From Cerrena zonata (lineage: Eukaryota; Basidiomycota; Agaricomycetes; Polyporales; Cerrenaceae), in assembly GCA_038087015.1 (NCBI GenBank), contig JASBNA010000037.1:372001-436000 (forward strand): a stretch of DNA of 64,000 nucleotides. The letters run 5' to 3'. The stretch's first letter is position 1. Every line of letters starts with the position of its first letter. The notes beneath the pieces were generated by a model. The model was not told the DNA's origin. It saw nothing but the letters and a program-made list of their open reading frames with translations, and did not search any database. Of this stretch, positions 29,601 through 38,604 are shown in pieces. A program made the position numbers and the translations under genes.

Positions 29601-31036
29601 TACGAGAGCGGTTCAAAGCGGAACCAACCTTTCTAGAGGTTGTCGAAGCATTCGAAGTTTTGCGCAAGAAGACTGACGACAGAGACGCATCAAAGGCACG
29701 CCACAGGACGTCAAGATATGTCATCGAAGGAGGCCGCTTATGGCGGCTGTTTCCACATCGTACACATGACCGTCGAGCAAGGCACCGTGTGGAATGCATC
29801 ACAAGGCAGGAAGCTCAGAACCTCGCACGGAAAATCCATGCAGAAGGAGGTCACTTCGGTAGAGAAGCTGTCCGAACAGCCATGCTCGACCGAGTTTGTA
29901 GTCCCAAGCTAGACTCATCAATAATGACAGCGATCGCTGAGTGTCCACAATGCAAGAACTTCGGTAGTACTCACCTACATGCTCTGTTACAGCCGATCAC
30001 ACGACGCCTACCACTGGAACTACTGGTAGGCGACTACTTGTCACTACCCACAGGTAAAGGAGGATTTCACACACTCGGTGTATTCCTCGACACCTTCTCT
30101 CAACATGTTTGGGCCTTCAAATACAAGACAGCCGGCTCCTCAAAAACCACTATCGACGGCTTAGGACACATCTTCCGTGGCTTTATAGCACCCGAAACAT
30201 TCATGACTGATGGTGGCCGACATTTCAATAGTCAAGAGGTGCGAGATTTCTGTGATAAGTGGGGCACTAACACGCACGTAGTTTCAGCCTATTCACCCTG
30301 GGTCAACGGTCTGGTGGAAGGAACCAACAAACTTCTGTTGCATGTTCTGAAGCGTCTATGCGCGCCGGCATTAGGAGAAGATGACATGATGGACGGCGAC
30401 TGGAACTCTCTACCGAAATCCTGGCCCGACCATCTAGACTCGGCAATCCATGCACTGAATCATCGGATTCTTCCCTCGCTCCAATACACTCCTAAGGAAC
30501 TCCTACTTGGTATGCGCGTTGATAATCCTCATGTCGGGATGGCAACAGCGCAGTCATCTCCTTCAGACCAGGACATCTTCGTACATATGGCACAAGCAGA
30601 GCAGCAGCATCTCGAAGGGTACGACTCAGCGGTGCATCATGCCATCAGACGAAAAGCAGCATTCGATCGACGTGTTCTCAAGGATCCGCCAGGCATGGTG
30701 TTCTTCAAACCAGGGGAGTTAGTACAGGTCTATCGTAGTGACCTCGACTACACATTCAAGACCGAACGTAAGCTACTACCCAAATGGTCAATACCTCGGC
30801 GGGTCACGAAGCAAATTCGCAATTCCTATCAGCTCGAAACCCTCGCAGGAGAGCCGATCAGTGGCTCCTTCCATGCAAGACGACTACGAACGTTCACTCC
30901 AAGACCAGGAACGCAATTAGCTCTGGACCAGGCGCGGTACCTAGCCAACAAGCAGCAGGAAGACCAAGCAAGCGCAGCATGGGTTGATGTCAACGATGAG
31001 AAACCTCTGGTGCTAAGTCTCGCAAACATTTGCTAA
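26609..31036 (+). CDS. Pol of inner element
   Basis: Reached by -1 slippage at 26627; the first ATG is at 26732 (MGPVVFTSSA). Domains in order, numbered from that ATG: aspartic protease with FIDSGAMTNVM near residue 70; reverse transcriptase with VCTFDFASGFYAI near 550 and an FVDD catalytic box near 610 in place of the usual YxDD; connection and RNase H with TTDGCKDGFGAVL and IETDCQAL; integrase zinc finger HAEGGHFGREA...CPQCKNF; integrase core with GDYLSL, MTDGGRHFN and VEGTNK supplying the D, D and E; then a basic C-terminal region with a GPY/F-like position (PGELVQVYRSDL). No chromodomain follows. The frame has no stop or shift, so the element may be competent. The protease-RT-RNaseH-IN order makes it Ty3/Gypsy. 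Confidence 0.92.
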   Translation: MPPPGKLLRAAGNSVNQVAHGSLHDANVLERYDPTLEDSTRMGPVVFTSSATSTLSVQSTDSETIDISELYTVGNPFAPKTMDETTRPFIHGIEIHNVTGEVVRVTAFIDSGAMTNVMCSEVWKRAGRRLGQLHTSTKKLRMANGTIIPSGGTWSGDIVWAGKKVCGRFEIFPSGGSWSFLLGKPLLERFGAIHRYDTDTILLRNGTQYIELRNRAVQSPVVRQEAQRQVHTDSVDPISSLLIGTTETPDMVRSTENDKDCKHRAVTIEVVEDEYDADMRQRAANTDKDSPTAPNCQTNTPQKQQMNSPIRPRRTKPLRAEFIAGRRRRRHIKSRKRHCFATHGEDTADIMLETDDYVQIAPTLEHGVGTQWSELPVDDDQNARGIYTRSLDPRNPKRVEAILRAVAVGQDLSDEQRREVHSLISEFADCFALSVSEVTAVKDAIHRLDVTPDATFSKTVHQRPLTPPQRKYLNDKIDELLSAGVIEQCSPSDVKCIAPIILAQKAHDGQGLTLDELRYRVNEECISAGLEPVFESGTKPAATRPIGTNNPKWRICMNYGEINKRTVIAPMPQGDIRMKQQNISGHRWVCTFDFASGFYAITVAPESRPYTCFYVEGRGYFWCVRMPFGLTGAPSTFAEMTAKHLHDLLTDGTMELFVDDGATAGDDFEALIGKLRRILTRVRERGLSLSPSKSKLFMTTAVFAGALVGPQGVMPDLGKVTAVVNWPQPKDALNLASFLGLTGHFRDLIKDYARLEGPLRDLLRQADLPKNYSKSTYRRTMKGTSLEAIWGRKHTEAFIQLKKALTSEPVLRRPRWDGTPFIVTTDGCKDGFGAVLTQRFTTVLENGRTVTKLHPIAFASKRTSHSEEKYKPFLLEFAALKFALDRFSDITWGFPIEIETDCQALRDVLLNDKLNVAHARWRDGVLAHHIIDVRHVPGHINVVADGLSRFQEGQLRQPGDGSEWTVCEDWEAEKGIVNDLMWTETTDEDDSQQTLSTLRERFKAEPTFLEVVEAFEVLRKKTDDRDASKARHRTSRYVIEGGRLWRLFPHRTHDRRARHRVECITRQEAQNLARKIHAEGGHFGREAVRTAMLDRVCSPKLDSSIMTAIAECPQCKNFGSTHLHALLQPITRRLPLELLVGDYLSLPTGKGGFHTLGVFLDTFSQHVWAFKYKTAGSSKTTIDGLGHIFRGFIAPETFMTDGGRHFNSQEVRDFCDKWGTNTHVVSAYSPWVNGLVEGTNKLLLHVLKRLCAPALGEDDMMDGDWNSLPKSWPDHLDSAIHALNHRILPSLQYTPKELLLGMRVDNPHVGMATAQSSPSDQDIFVHMAQAEQQHLEGYDSAVHHAIRRKAAFDRRVLKDPPGMVFFKPGELVQVYRSDLDYTFKTERKLLPKWSIPRRVTKQIRNSYQLETLAGEPISGSFHARRLRTFTPRPGTQLALDQARYLANKQQEDQASAAWVDVNDEKPLVLSLANIC
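26621..26666 (+). promoter_or_regulatory. -1 ribosomal frameshift signal, inner gag-pol
   Basis: In the gag frame the codons CAG-GGA-AAC place the canonical heptamer G-GGA-AAC at 26621-26627. After a 6-nt spacer comes a stem-loop: 26634-26643 (GGGCTGCTGG) pairs with 26656-26666 (CCAAGTAGCCC) through ten pairs, one of them G-U, with a single bulged A and a 12-nt loop. The loop contains GCGTC (26649-26653), complementary to GACGC at 26681-26685, so a pseudoknot is possible. Slippage by -1 enters the pol frame, which is open from 26609. Confidence 0.8.
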
Positions 31037-31278
31037 TTCCTTAATTCTAGTATACAATTTGACTAATTCAGATTACGTTCATACCCGATAATCCCTAAGC
31101 GATCACTCCTAATTTCCTTACTATTCATTCGCTAATTTCTTTACATCACAGACTCACATCGCTTGCAGAGAATACCCCAATCGTGGACGCCAGGCAACAT
31201 GGCTGGCGTATAAGACGTTGCCAGACCAATTAGACGGCCAGTCATAACGCCTACTCTCTAATTGTAACCATTGCCAGT

Positions 31279-31860
31279 ATGCTTGACGCACTTTCTAACA
31301 AGTGGCTCAATCAGCTTCCCTATATACGCGAACGACTCTTGCCACGTACTCATGACTACGATGACTATGAACGAATCCCCGACTATGACCCCAATGACCC
31401 CATCCTCCCCGCTGCGGAACATCCTTTCATCGTAGCAAAAGTAGTGCTGCGTAGTGGCGGTCGCCACTACCAACCATCAACCTGGGTGTTAACGGAGGAG
31501 CCCACAGCGAAGATCAGCATCAACTCACGAATTGGGTTCATAGCTCCTAATGGCAAGGAGGTCGATGCGAAGGGCTTGGTAGTGGGGGTGAAAGCAGTGG
31601 AGAAGAGATGGGTGGAGTTCGTGGTCGATTGTGGGGCTCAGGATCGACGGACCATCTTTCTGCAAGCCCCACAGGATTGGGCATCTGTCTCCCTGGCACA
31701 ATGCATCCGTGCTGCGATGGGCACCATACATACCCGATTTGCACCATCCACCATTCCGGACTTGCCGATCATCGTCCACATTCAGCATGAACGCGTGATT
31801 TGGAATGATCGATCCGAAGGAGGTCGGGCCTTTCGTCGTGTGGTAAGACCAATTTTGTGA
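31279..31860 (+). CDS. Post-pol ORF of inner element
   Basis: A 193-aa open frame between pol and the 3' LTR, starting MLDALSNKWLNQLPYIRERL. It has an acidic Tyr/Asp-rich patch (DYDDYERIPDYDPNDP), a central block reading HPFIVAKVVLRSGGRHYQPSTWVL, and a C-terminal block TRFAPSTIPDLPIIVHIQH. No signal peptide, membrane helix or zinc finger is visible. It lies in the position of envelope or accessory genes of other Gypsy elements, but lacks the hydrophobic segments of an envelope. The role is unknown. An independent promoter or a spliced RNA would be needed to express it. Confidence 0.6.
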   Translation: MLDALSNKWLNQLPYIRERLLPRTHDYDDYERIPDYDPNDPILPAAEHPFIVAKVVLRSGGRHYQPSTWVLTEEPTAKISINSRIGFIAPNGKEVDAKGLVVGVKAVEKRWVEFVVDCGAQDRRTIFLQAPQDWASVSLAQCIRAAMGTIHTRFAPSTIPDLPIIVHIQHERVIWNDRSEGGRAFRRVVRPIL

Positions 31861-31904
31861 GCATCACGACGAGGACGCCGTGTGGTTTTTTTTAGGGGGG
31901 CAGA

Positions 31905-32067
31905 TGGAGTGGGATCCGAGGGGATAGGGAGTGTGGAGGCAGAGTCGAGGAGAGATTACCAGTTTGGGCGAGTAGTGTAGCGCTGGTGGACTTAGAGTAG
32001 TTTGTCGGAGTAGCGAGACGCGGAATCAGATCAGGTTTACGCTGTTCCACCAGGACGCACCGCTGCA
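31905..32067 (+). repeat. 3' LTR of inner element
   Basis: 163 bp, same as 24691-24853 as far as I can read. It is preceded by a T-run and the polypurine tract aggggggcaga, and followed by the target copy ACGT and the resumed pre-gag ORF of the outer element. Confidence 0.93.
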
Positions 32068-32071
32068 ACGT

Positions 32072-32279
32072 CTACACCATCAGCACTGAAATCCGAGAAC
32101 ACCACCACTACTGGGACTACGAACGAGACGAACTTCTCCAGCGAGTAGAAGACCTCCAGAACATTGACCGACAGCTTAACAACTTTGCCCAACGCCTTCG
32201 ACAGAACCCAGAACCAACCCGTCCACAAGTCAAGCAAGAACGAAACCCCACCCCAGGACCCTCTCGTCGCCGACACTAA
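32072..32279 (+). pseudogene. Pre-gag transmembrane ORF, 3' part (split)
   Basis: Continuation of the ORF begun at 24569. It reads YTISTEIREHHHYWDYERD, then a heptad-like, probably coiled-coil stretch (ELLQRVEDLQNIDRQLNNF), and a basic, Pro-rich tail ending PGPSRRRH with TAA at 32277-32279. The codon split by the insertion (GT|C) is restored when the inner element and one target copy are removed. With the N-terminal hydrophobic helix this makes a small type II or signal-anchored protein. Confidence 0.68.
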
Positions 32280-32500
32280 ATTCCTATAAACGTGTTAGTC
32301 AGCCCAAAAGGCAAACACGGATAGTTTTACATGCGTTAGCCAGTCGAGAGACAAACGCGGATAGTTCCCAGGAAGTCGATAACGCTTGGCGATCCCAGGT
32401 GCTCGAGTCTTCTTTGGAGAAGTGTCTTCCTCGCAGCACTGAGCAGAAAACCTCAGCTGTCTCGCACAACTGCTTGCAGTTGGGACACTTTTAGTACATA

Positions 32501-33949
32501 GTGGCCAATAGAAATTTTAGCAATCCTCCACACGGGTCTGTCTTTTCCAACGGTCTTTACCGGCTAGACGACCGAACTCTCACCTTTGAACGTGTCTGGC
32601 GATTCGCCGACGGTTCCCAAGAATCTGTTCCCACAAACAGATTCCACGATCCCAGCCTCACCCACAACGTCTCCGAAACAGTCCCACCACCGCGGTCACG
32701 AGTTTCAACATCAACTGGACACCGTTTCCTTAACAAGCGACTCATCGAATTCAACAGTCAGAACGGTACCTGGGAATACACTAGTAATTCCTCGGGGCAA
32801 CCTCTCGAAAACCATTACGCCGTTCTTGACAGTGAGTGGGCAGACGCAGGAGCACAGGCATCCAGCTCAGGTACTTCCTCCACACCGACACCACCCATAC
32901 CCTCGTCGCAACCCAGACCAACAACTCCGCTACCCAGACCACAGACGCCTCCCAGACCAAAGACTCCACCACCACGCAGCCGAACTCCAGTCCAGAATAC
33001 CCCAACTCAAAGCATTCCACCGCCGAACCCCCAATCCCAACCCTCTTCATCCATCTCTACCACCCAAACCAATATGTCGACTAACGCCAAAATCGAACTC
33101 AAAACCAAGTTCGATGGGAATGCCAATCGTGTCCGAGAAATCACCAAACACTGCGACTGGAAGTTTGCCCTCGACCCCACAACATTCGACACCAACTTCA
33201 AGAAGTCCATCTACCTCCTGTCATGTTGTGAAGGAGGAACGGCAGGACCCTGGGCAGTCGAATACAGTGACACCCTGGACAAAGCAAGCACGGCCACAGG
33301 AGCCAAGGTGGAAGATGTGTTTGACTGGAACAAAGTCAAGAAAGCATTCATCGACTACTTCTCACCCGTTTCCCAAGTCTCTTCTGCAATCTCCGCAATG
33401 AGAACACTGAAGCAGACGGGAACAGTAAAGGAGTACGTTGCAGCCTTTCGACCACTTCGAGAGCAGTCAAACATCACGGAAGTTGCAGTTCTCCGAGATT
33501 ATTTCTTGGATGGGCTCAAAGATGGATTGGCTTACAAGATCATCTCAATTGACCCTGCGACGATCAAGACCTTCGAAGATCTTTATGGAGCAGCAGAAAG
33601 GTTGGACGAAGTATACCAATCCCGACCCAAGAAGGAGCAACCCTCGAAGACCACTTATCGACCCCCGGTGAGATACCAAAGCCGTGGAGGGAGATCTTTT
33701 GGTCGATTCAAGACAATTCGCTGACTTACCGATAACGAACGAGAGAAGATGATGAAAGAAGGAAGATGTTTCAGGTGCCGACAGGTAGGGCACATGGCTA
33801 GGGAATGTCCTAATGGAGACTCAAACCACTCCCACGTACGACAAGTAGATACCAACACTCCTGCTGACAAAGTCAGAGCCATCATCAATGGCCTGGACGA
33901 TGAGGCAAAGAAGGAAGCCATAGAGTCTTTGGAGAACCAGGGTTTTTGA
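32501..33949 (+). CDS. Gag of outer chromovirus, with internal TGA
   Basis: The open frame starts just after a TAG at 32492-32494 and has no ATG before 33073 (MSTNAKIELKTKFDGNANRV). The upstream 190 codons look coding (SNGLYRLDDRTLTFERVWRF, NHYAVLDSEWAD, then a Pro/Thr-rich linker), so a non-AUG or spliced start is likely. The capsid part runs through FDWNKVKKAFIDYFSP and AFRPLREQSNI. An in-frame TGA at 33722-33724, followed by C, separates it from the zinc knuckle CFRCRQVGHMARECP (33764-33808), which remains in the same frame. The final stop TGA at 33947-33949 sits directly after a GGGTTTT slippery site. Either the internal TGA is a C-to-T lesion of an Arg codon or it is read through. Confidence 0.8.
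33940..33946 (+). promoter_or_regulatory. -1 slippery site, outer gag-pol
   Basis: The gag codons CAG-GGT-TTT-TGA contain the canonical heptamer G-GGT-TTT, with the gag stop as the next codon. Slippage by one base gives TTG-AAC-CGG, exactly the pol frame that opens here. A weak stem (GCGA..CTG with CAG..TCGC, beginning about 8 nt downstream) could stimulate it; this structure is much less convincing than that of the inner element. Confidence 0.7.
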
Positions 33950-36900
33950 ACCGGCGAACTGTCTCAACGTCAGTCTCGCTAGGAATAACGATCTCGCATG
34001 TACTTGTAGCAGAATTAAACGGACAGTCAATGAATATCCCGTTATCTATTATGCAGCGAGCGAAAACCGTTGAACCAAAAGCCCTCATTGACAGTGGAGC
34101 TGGAGGAGTCTTTATCGATGCCAATTATGTCGCAAAGCATCAACTTCAGACCACAAAACTGCTAACTCCAATACCAGTCTTCAATGTCGATGGAACCCCT
34201 AATGTCAGAGGATATATTACCGAATGCGTATGGGCCAGTACAAAGTTAGGAGACAACAATCACCTAATTAAGTACCTAGTCACCTCCCTTGGGGACCAAG
34301 ACGTAATTCTGGGACTCTCATGGCTTCGGCAGTACAATCCGAAGATTGACTGGATCAAAGGAACTGTTGAATTCAGCAAGACAAGGCTCTATACTCTCAC
34401 CAGTCGTCTCCGACGAATCTTCCAACTGGAATCGCAACTGCTCCCTAGCTGTGGTCAAGTACGGAAGGTTACATGTGAAACGGTGGATGACGATGAAGAA
34501 GGAAGGTCCGACATTCCCCCCAAGGAATCCTCGGGGATAATAGAAGAAGTATCCCAGGAGATTGATGAAGCACAGCCTGACTCGGAATCCATGGTGGTAG
34601 AAGAAGAAGTACCACAGGAGAACGAAGAACAATTTCAGGAACCAACGGTGGAAGAAAGACTAAAGGCGTTACAACCTCAAGAACTTCTTATCTCATACAT
34701 CCAAGGGGAATCTACTTGTCATGTTTGGATAAAAGAGGACGACCCATTAACCATAGAAACCGAGTCTGAAACACCTCGGCACTACGGACCACGGATAGGA
34801 CGCATCACGCGCACCATGCATGGGATGAGATATACCTATGGATGTGATGCTTGGATCCGTGCAAAGGTCAACCCGGCAATGGCAATGGCACAGGAAGCTT
34901 CCAAGAAGGAGATGGCAAAACCGCTCGAAGAAATGATTCCTAAAGACTATCACGAGTTCTTAGACGTCTTTGAGAAAAAGAAAGCGGAAAGGTTTCCAGA
35001 GTCACGTCCTTATGATCATGCCATCAACTTGAAGCCACTGGATCGTAGCCCAAATTTTAGGCTTCATAAAAGTCAGGTAAAATTTTATAAAAATTCTCTT
35101 ACAAAATATACTTTTTAGCATTATAAAATTGTCAGAAAATGCTCAATTGCAGCAGAATTTGATAAATCATAAAAACCTATGTAAATTCAGACTTTTGTAT
35201 TCAATTTTTGGACTTTAGAAATGTTGAATTTTCATACATTTTTTGTTAGAGAAAAGTTTACTATTCAAAATTCAAAATTTTGTAACACTTTTGATTCTCC
35301 AAAAGTAATATAAAACTTAAACTGCTAATTTGGAAAGCTTAGTGATATTGCATACTTAAATATCTCTATCAGATAGTATAATTGACAGAGACTATAATTT
35401 ACCAACAATAGTAGTCTATATCTTCTCTTTAGGCTCTCTATTTATAAAACTTTATTTTCATGTATACAATTATATTATGATTTTTAGAGAAATAAAAGTA
35501 TATCAAATTTTTGAATTTTGCAAAGTGAATTTTTCTCTAATAAAAATATATATATAAATTCAATGTTTTTAAAGTCTAAAAATTGAATACAAAAGTCTGA
35601 ATTTACATAGGTTTTTATGATTTATCAAATTCTGCTGCAATTTAGCATTTTCTGACACTTTTATAATGCTAAAAAGTATATTTTGTAAGAGAATTTTTAT
35701 AAAACTTTACCTGACTTTTATGAAGCCTAAAATTTGGGCTACGATCCAGTGAGCCTGACTTCCAGACAAGGAATTTCAAAATTTACCCGCTATCCCCTCT
35801 CGAACAAACCAAGCTAGACGAGTTCTTAGATGAAAACCTTCGGAAAGGATATATTCGTCCCTCTCAATCGCCGATGGCAAGTCCCTTCTTTTTCGTAGGA
35901 AAAAAGGATGGTTCATTACGTCCTTGCCAAGACTACCGGTATCTCAATGAAGGAACTATCAAGGATGCGTATCCCTTACCACTAATCAGTGAATTATTGG
36001 ACAAGTTGACAGGGGCTACCATCTTTTCAAAATTAGACCTTCGAAGCGGATACAACAATGTCCGCATCAAAGATGGAGATCAATGGAAAGCGGCATTCAA
36101 AACCAACAGAGGACTATTCGAACCTACGGTCATGTTTTTTGGACTATGTAATTCCCCTGCCACATTCCAACACATGATGAACGACCTGTTTCGAGATATG
36201 TTGGATGAAGGATGGCTTGTCATTTACATGGATGACATGCTAGTCTTTTCAAAAGACAAGGAAACACACCGACGACGGATTCAACGCATCCTACAAAGGC
36301 TACGGGAGAACGATTTGTTTTTGAAGGCGGAGAAATGTGTCTTTGATGCAACAGAAGTAGAATTTTTAGGCCTTATTGTCAAACCAGGTGAACTGCATAT
36401 GGACCCAGTCAAATTGGAAGGAATCCGAACTTGGCCACAACCGGAAACGGTCAAGCAAGTACGATCCTTCCTAGGATTTGGAAACTTCTACCGTAAATTC
36501 ATTCGACATTATGCAGAGCTCGCACGCCCACTGCATGACCTTACCAAGAAGGATGTCACATGGTCATGGACGGAAGAATGCCAGAAAGCATTTGACACGT
36601 TGAAAGCGAAATTTTCCTCGGCACCAGTTCTCAGTATTCCGGATCCCACCAAACCATTTGTATTGGAAACAGATGCCAGCAAATTTGCCACAGGTGCTGT
36701 TCTTCGGCAACGGGACATGAACGGAGATTGGCACCCATGCGGATTCCTATCACAAAGTTTTTCTCCCGCAGAGAAGAACTATGAAATCTATGATAGAGAA
36801 CTACTTGGTATCATTCGTGGGCTAACCGCATGGAGGCACTATTTCGAAGGATCTTCACACAAGCTGGTTATTTGCAGCGACCATCAGAACCTCACATACT

Positions 36901-38552
36901 TCCGCATGCCGCAACGGCTAACACCACGACAACGACGATGGCATCTATTCCTATCACGGTTTGACTACATCCTGAAACATGTACCAGGAAGCCAAATGGT
37001 TATCTCAGACACAATGTCCAGAAATCCCCTCTACGATGACGACAGTAGCGAAGACACGTTCCAGGTATTACTTCCAGATGCACTATTTGTACGAAGGGTG
37101 GATACAACTCTGAAAGAACAAATACTCTCTTCCACAATGATGGATCCTATTGTGCGAGATGCAATAGAAGCCCTGAAGTCAAATGGTACGACCGGAATGA
37201 AAGCGGATCTTCATGACTGGGAAATCGAAGATGGCCTTATCACCTTCAAAGGACGGACATATGTCCCTCAAAATGAAGGTCTTCGCAGGCGTATTGTTCA
37301 CGACCACCATGACCTACCTGTTATGGGACACCCAGGCATATTCAAAACAAAGGAGCTGGTTTCTAGGGATTATTGGTGGCCTGGTCTACATTCTTTTGTA
37401 ACAAACTATGTTTTAGGGTGCAGTGTCTGTCAACAGAATAAGGTCAACACTCACCCTACAGTACCACCGATTCATCCAATTCCCACAAAGTCAAATAGAC
37501 CATTCGCAGACTGTTCCACCGACTTCATCACAGATCTCCCACTGTCTCATGGATACGATTCTATCATGGTCGTGGTAGACCATGGCCTTTCGAAGGGGGC
37601 AATTTTCACACCCTGCACAAAGAAGATCGATGCATTAGGAACAGCGGAGGCATTACACCAACACGTGTATAAAAGATTTGGGCTAATGGATTCTCTAATA
37701 TCGGACCGAGGACCCCAATTCGCTTCTCATGCGTTCAAGGAGCTATTACGCATCATTGGAACGAAATCCAAACTTAGCACCGCCTATCACCCGCAAACAG
37801 ATGGAGAAACGGAACGGACCAATCAGGAATTGGAAGGATACCTTAGGATCTTCTGTGGCAATAACCCAGAACAATGGTCGACCCTCCTGGCAGATGCCGA
37901 GTTTGTTCATAACAACCGCATCCACGAATCGAGAGGAATGTCACCATTTTACATCATGATGGGATACAACCCCAAATCTATTCCCACCGCATATCCTAAA
38001 ACAAATGTCCCGGCAGTACAAGACCGCATCCAGAACCTCCAGAAGATTTGGGATGAAGCACGAGCAGCACACGAGTTAGCAAGAAGAAAGGTGGCAGACC
38101 GGGTATCACGAAGATTTACCCCATTCACAAAGGGAACAAAGGTGTGGCTCGAAGGAAAGAATCTCAAGCTCGGATATGAACATCGGAAATTAAAACCGCT
38201 AAGGGAAGGGCCCTTCGAAATCACCGAAGTTCTAGGACCATTGACGTACAAACTAAAACTTCCTTACCATTGGAAGATTCATGACGTCTTCCATGCATCC
38301 CTGCTGACCCCCTACCGTGAGACCGAAGCACATGGACCGAACTTCCTCCTACCTCCTCCGGAGCTAATCGATGGAGATGACGAATATGAAGTAGAAGCCA
38401 TTCTCTCACACCGCAAGATCGGAGGTCACCTGAAGTACCTGGTCAAGTGGAAAGGATACCCGTCCTCCGAGAACACATTCGAACCAGAAGGTAATCTCAC
38501 CAATGCCACTGAGATGCTGACTGCGTATAAAAGGAGACGGAAACTTAGCTAG
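33946..38552 (+). pseudogene. Pol of outer chromovirus, interrupted by MITE
   Basis: Entered by -1 frameshift from gag. Protease with ALIDSGAGGVFID and VILGLSWLRQYNP lies in the first 140 residues, then an acidic spacer. The MITE at 35036-35751 interrupts it at HAINLK-PDFQ. The right part holds reverse transcriptase ([30 protein letters not shown]), RNase H ([16 protein letters not shown]), integrase zinc finger ([11 protein letters not shown]...CSVCQQNK), the DDE core ([23 protein letters not shown]), a GPY/F module ([17 protein letters not shown]) and a C-terminal chromodomain ([29 protein letters not shown]). Without the MITE and one AGC it is 1295 aa with no stop. The chromodomain makes it a chromovirus; such domains usually steer integration to heterochromatin. 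Confidence 0.92.
35036..35751. mobile_element. CACTG-ended palindromic MITE, copy 2
   Basis: 716 bp, CACTGGATCGTAGCCC to GGGCTACGATCCAGTG, closely similar to the copy at 22352-23065. It is flanked by a 3-bp duplication AGC (35033-35035 and 35752-35754). Removing it with one AGC restores pol as LK-PDFQ in frame. Arms of about 240 bp are nearly perfect inverted repeats. Since it lies inside the outer retrotransposon it moved after that element was already an element copy. Confidence 0.9.
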
Positions 38553-38604
38553 ACACCTCAGCTAAATCCAATCGATCCAAGCTACACAGAATCTCCTCTC
38601 AAAC

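Larger units (their letters stand above)
24691..32067 (+). mobile_element. Inner Ty3/Gypsy retrotransposon, 7.4 kb
   Basis: Complete LTR retrotransposon inserted in the same orientation into the pre-gag ORF of the outer element. Its 163-bp LTRs (TGGAG...CTGCA) read identical. The target duplication is ACGT, or AACGT if the LTR ends one base earlier (24686-24690 and 32067-32071). Internal order: primer site (tggtgacgagagc, 3 nt after the LTR), gag, -1 frameshift, pol with protease, RT, RNase H and integrase, an extra ORF, and a polypurine tract (aggggggcaga) abutting the 3' LTR. No chromodomain is seen. Identical LTRs and open frames indicate a very recent insertion, necessarily younger than the outer element's. 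Confidence 0.95.

Noticed and set aside
29410..29802. Long antisense frames along the inner pol
   Set aside because: Shadows of a 4.3-kb open frame with clear RT and integrase motifs; Ser/Arg-rich translations without domains.
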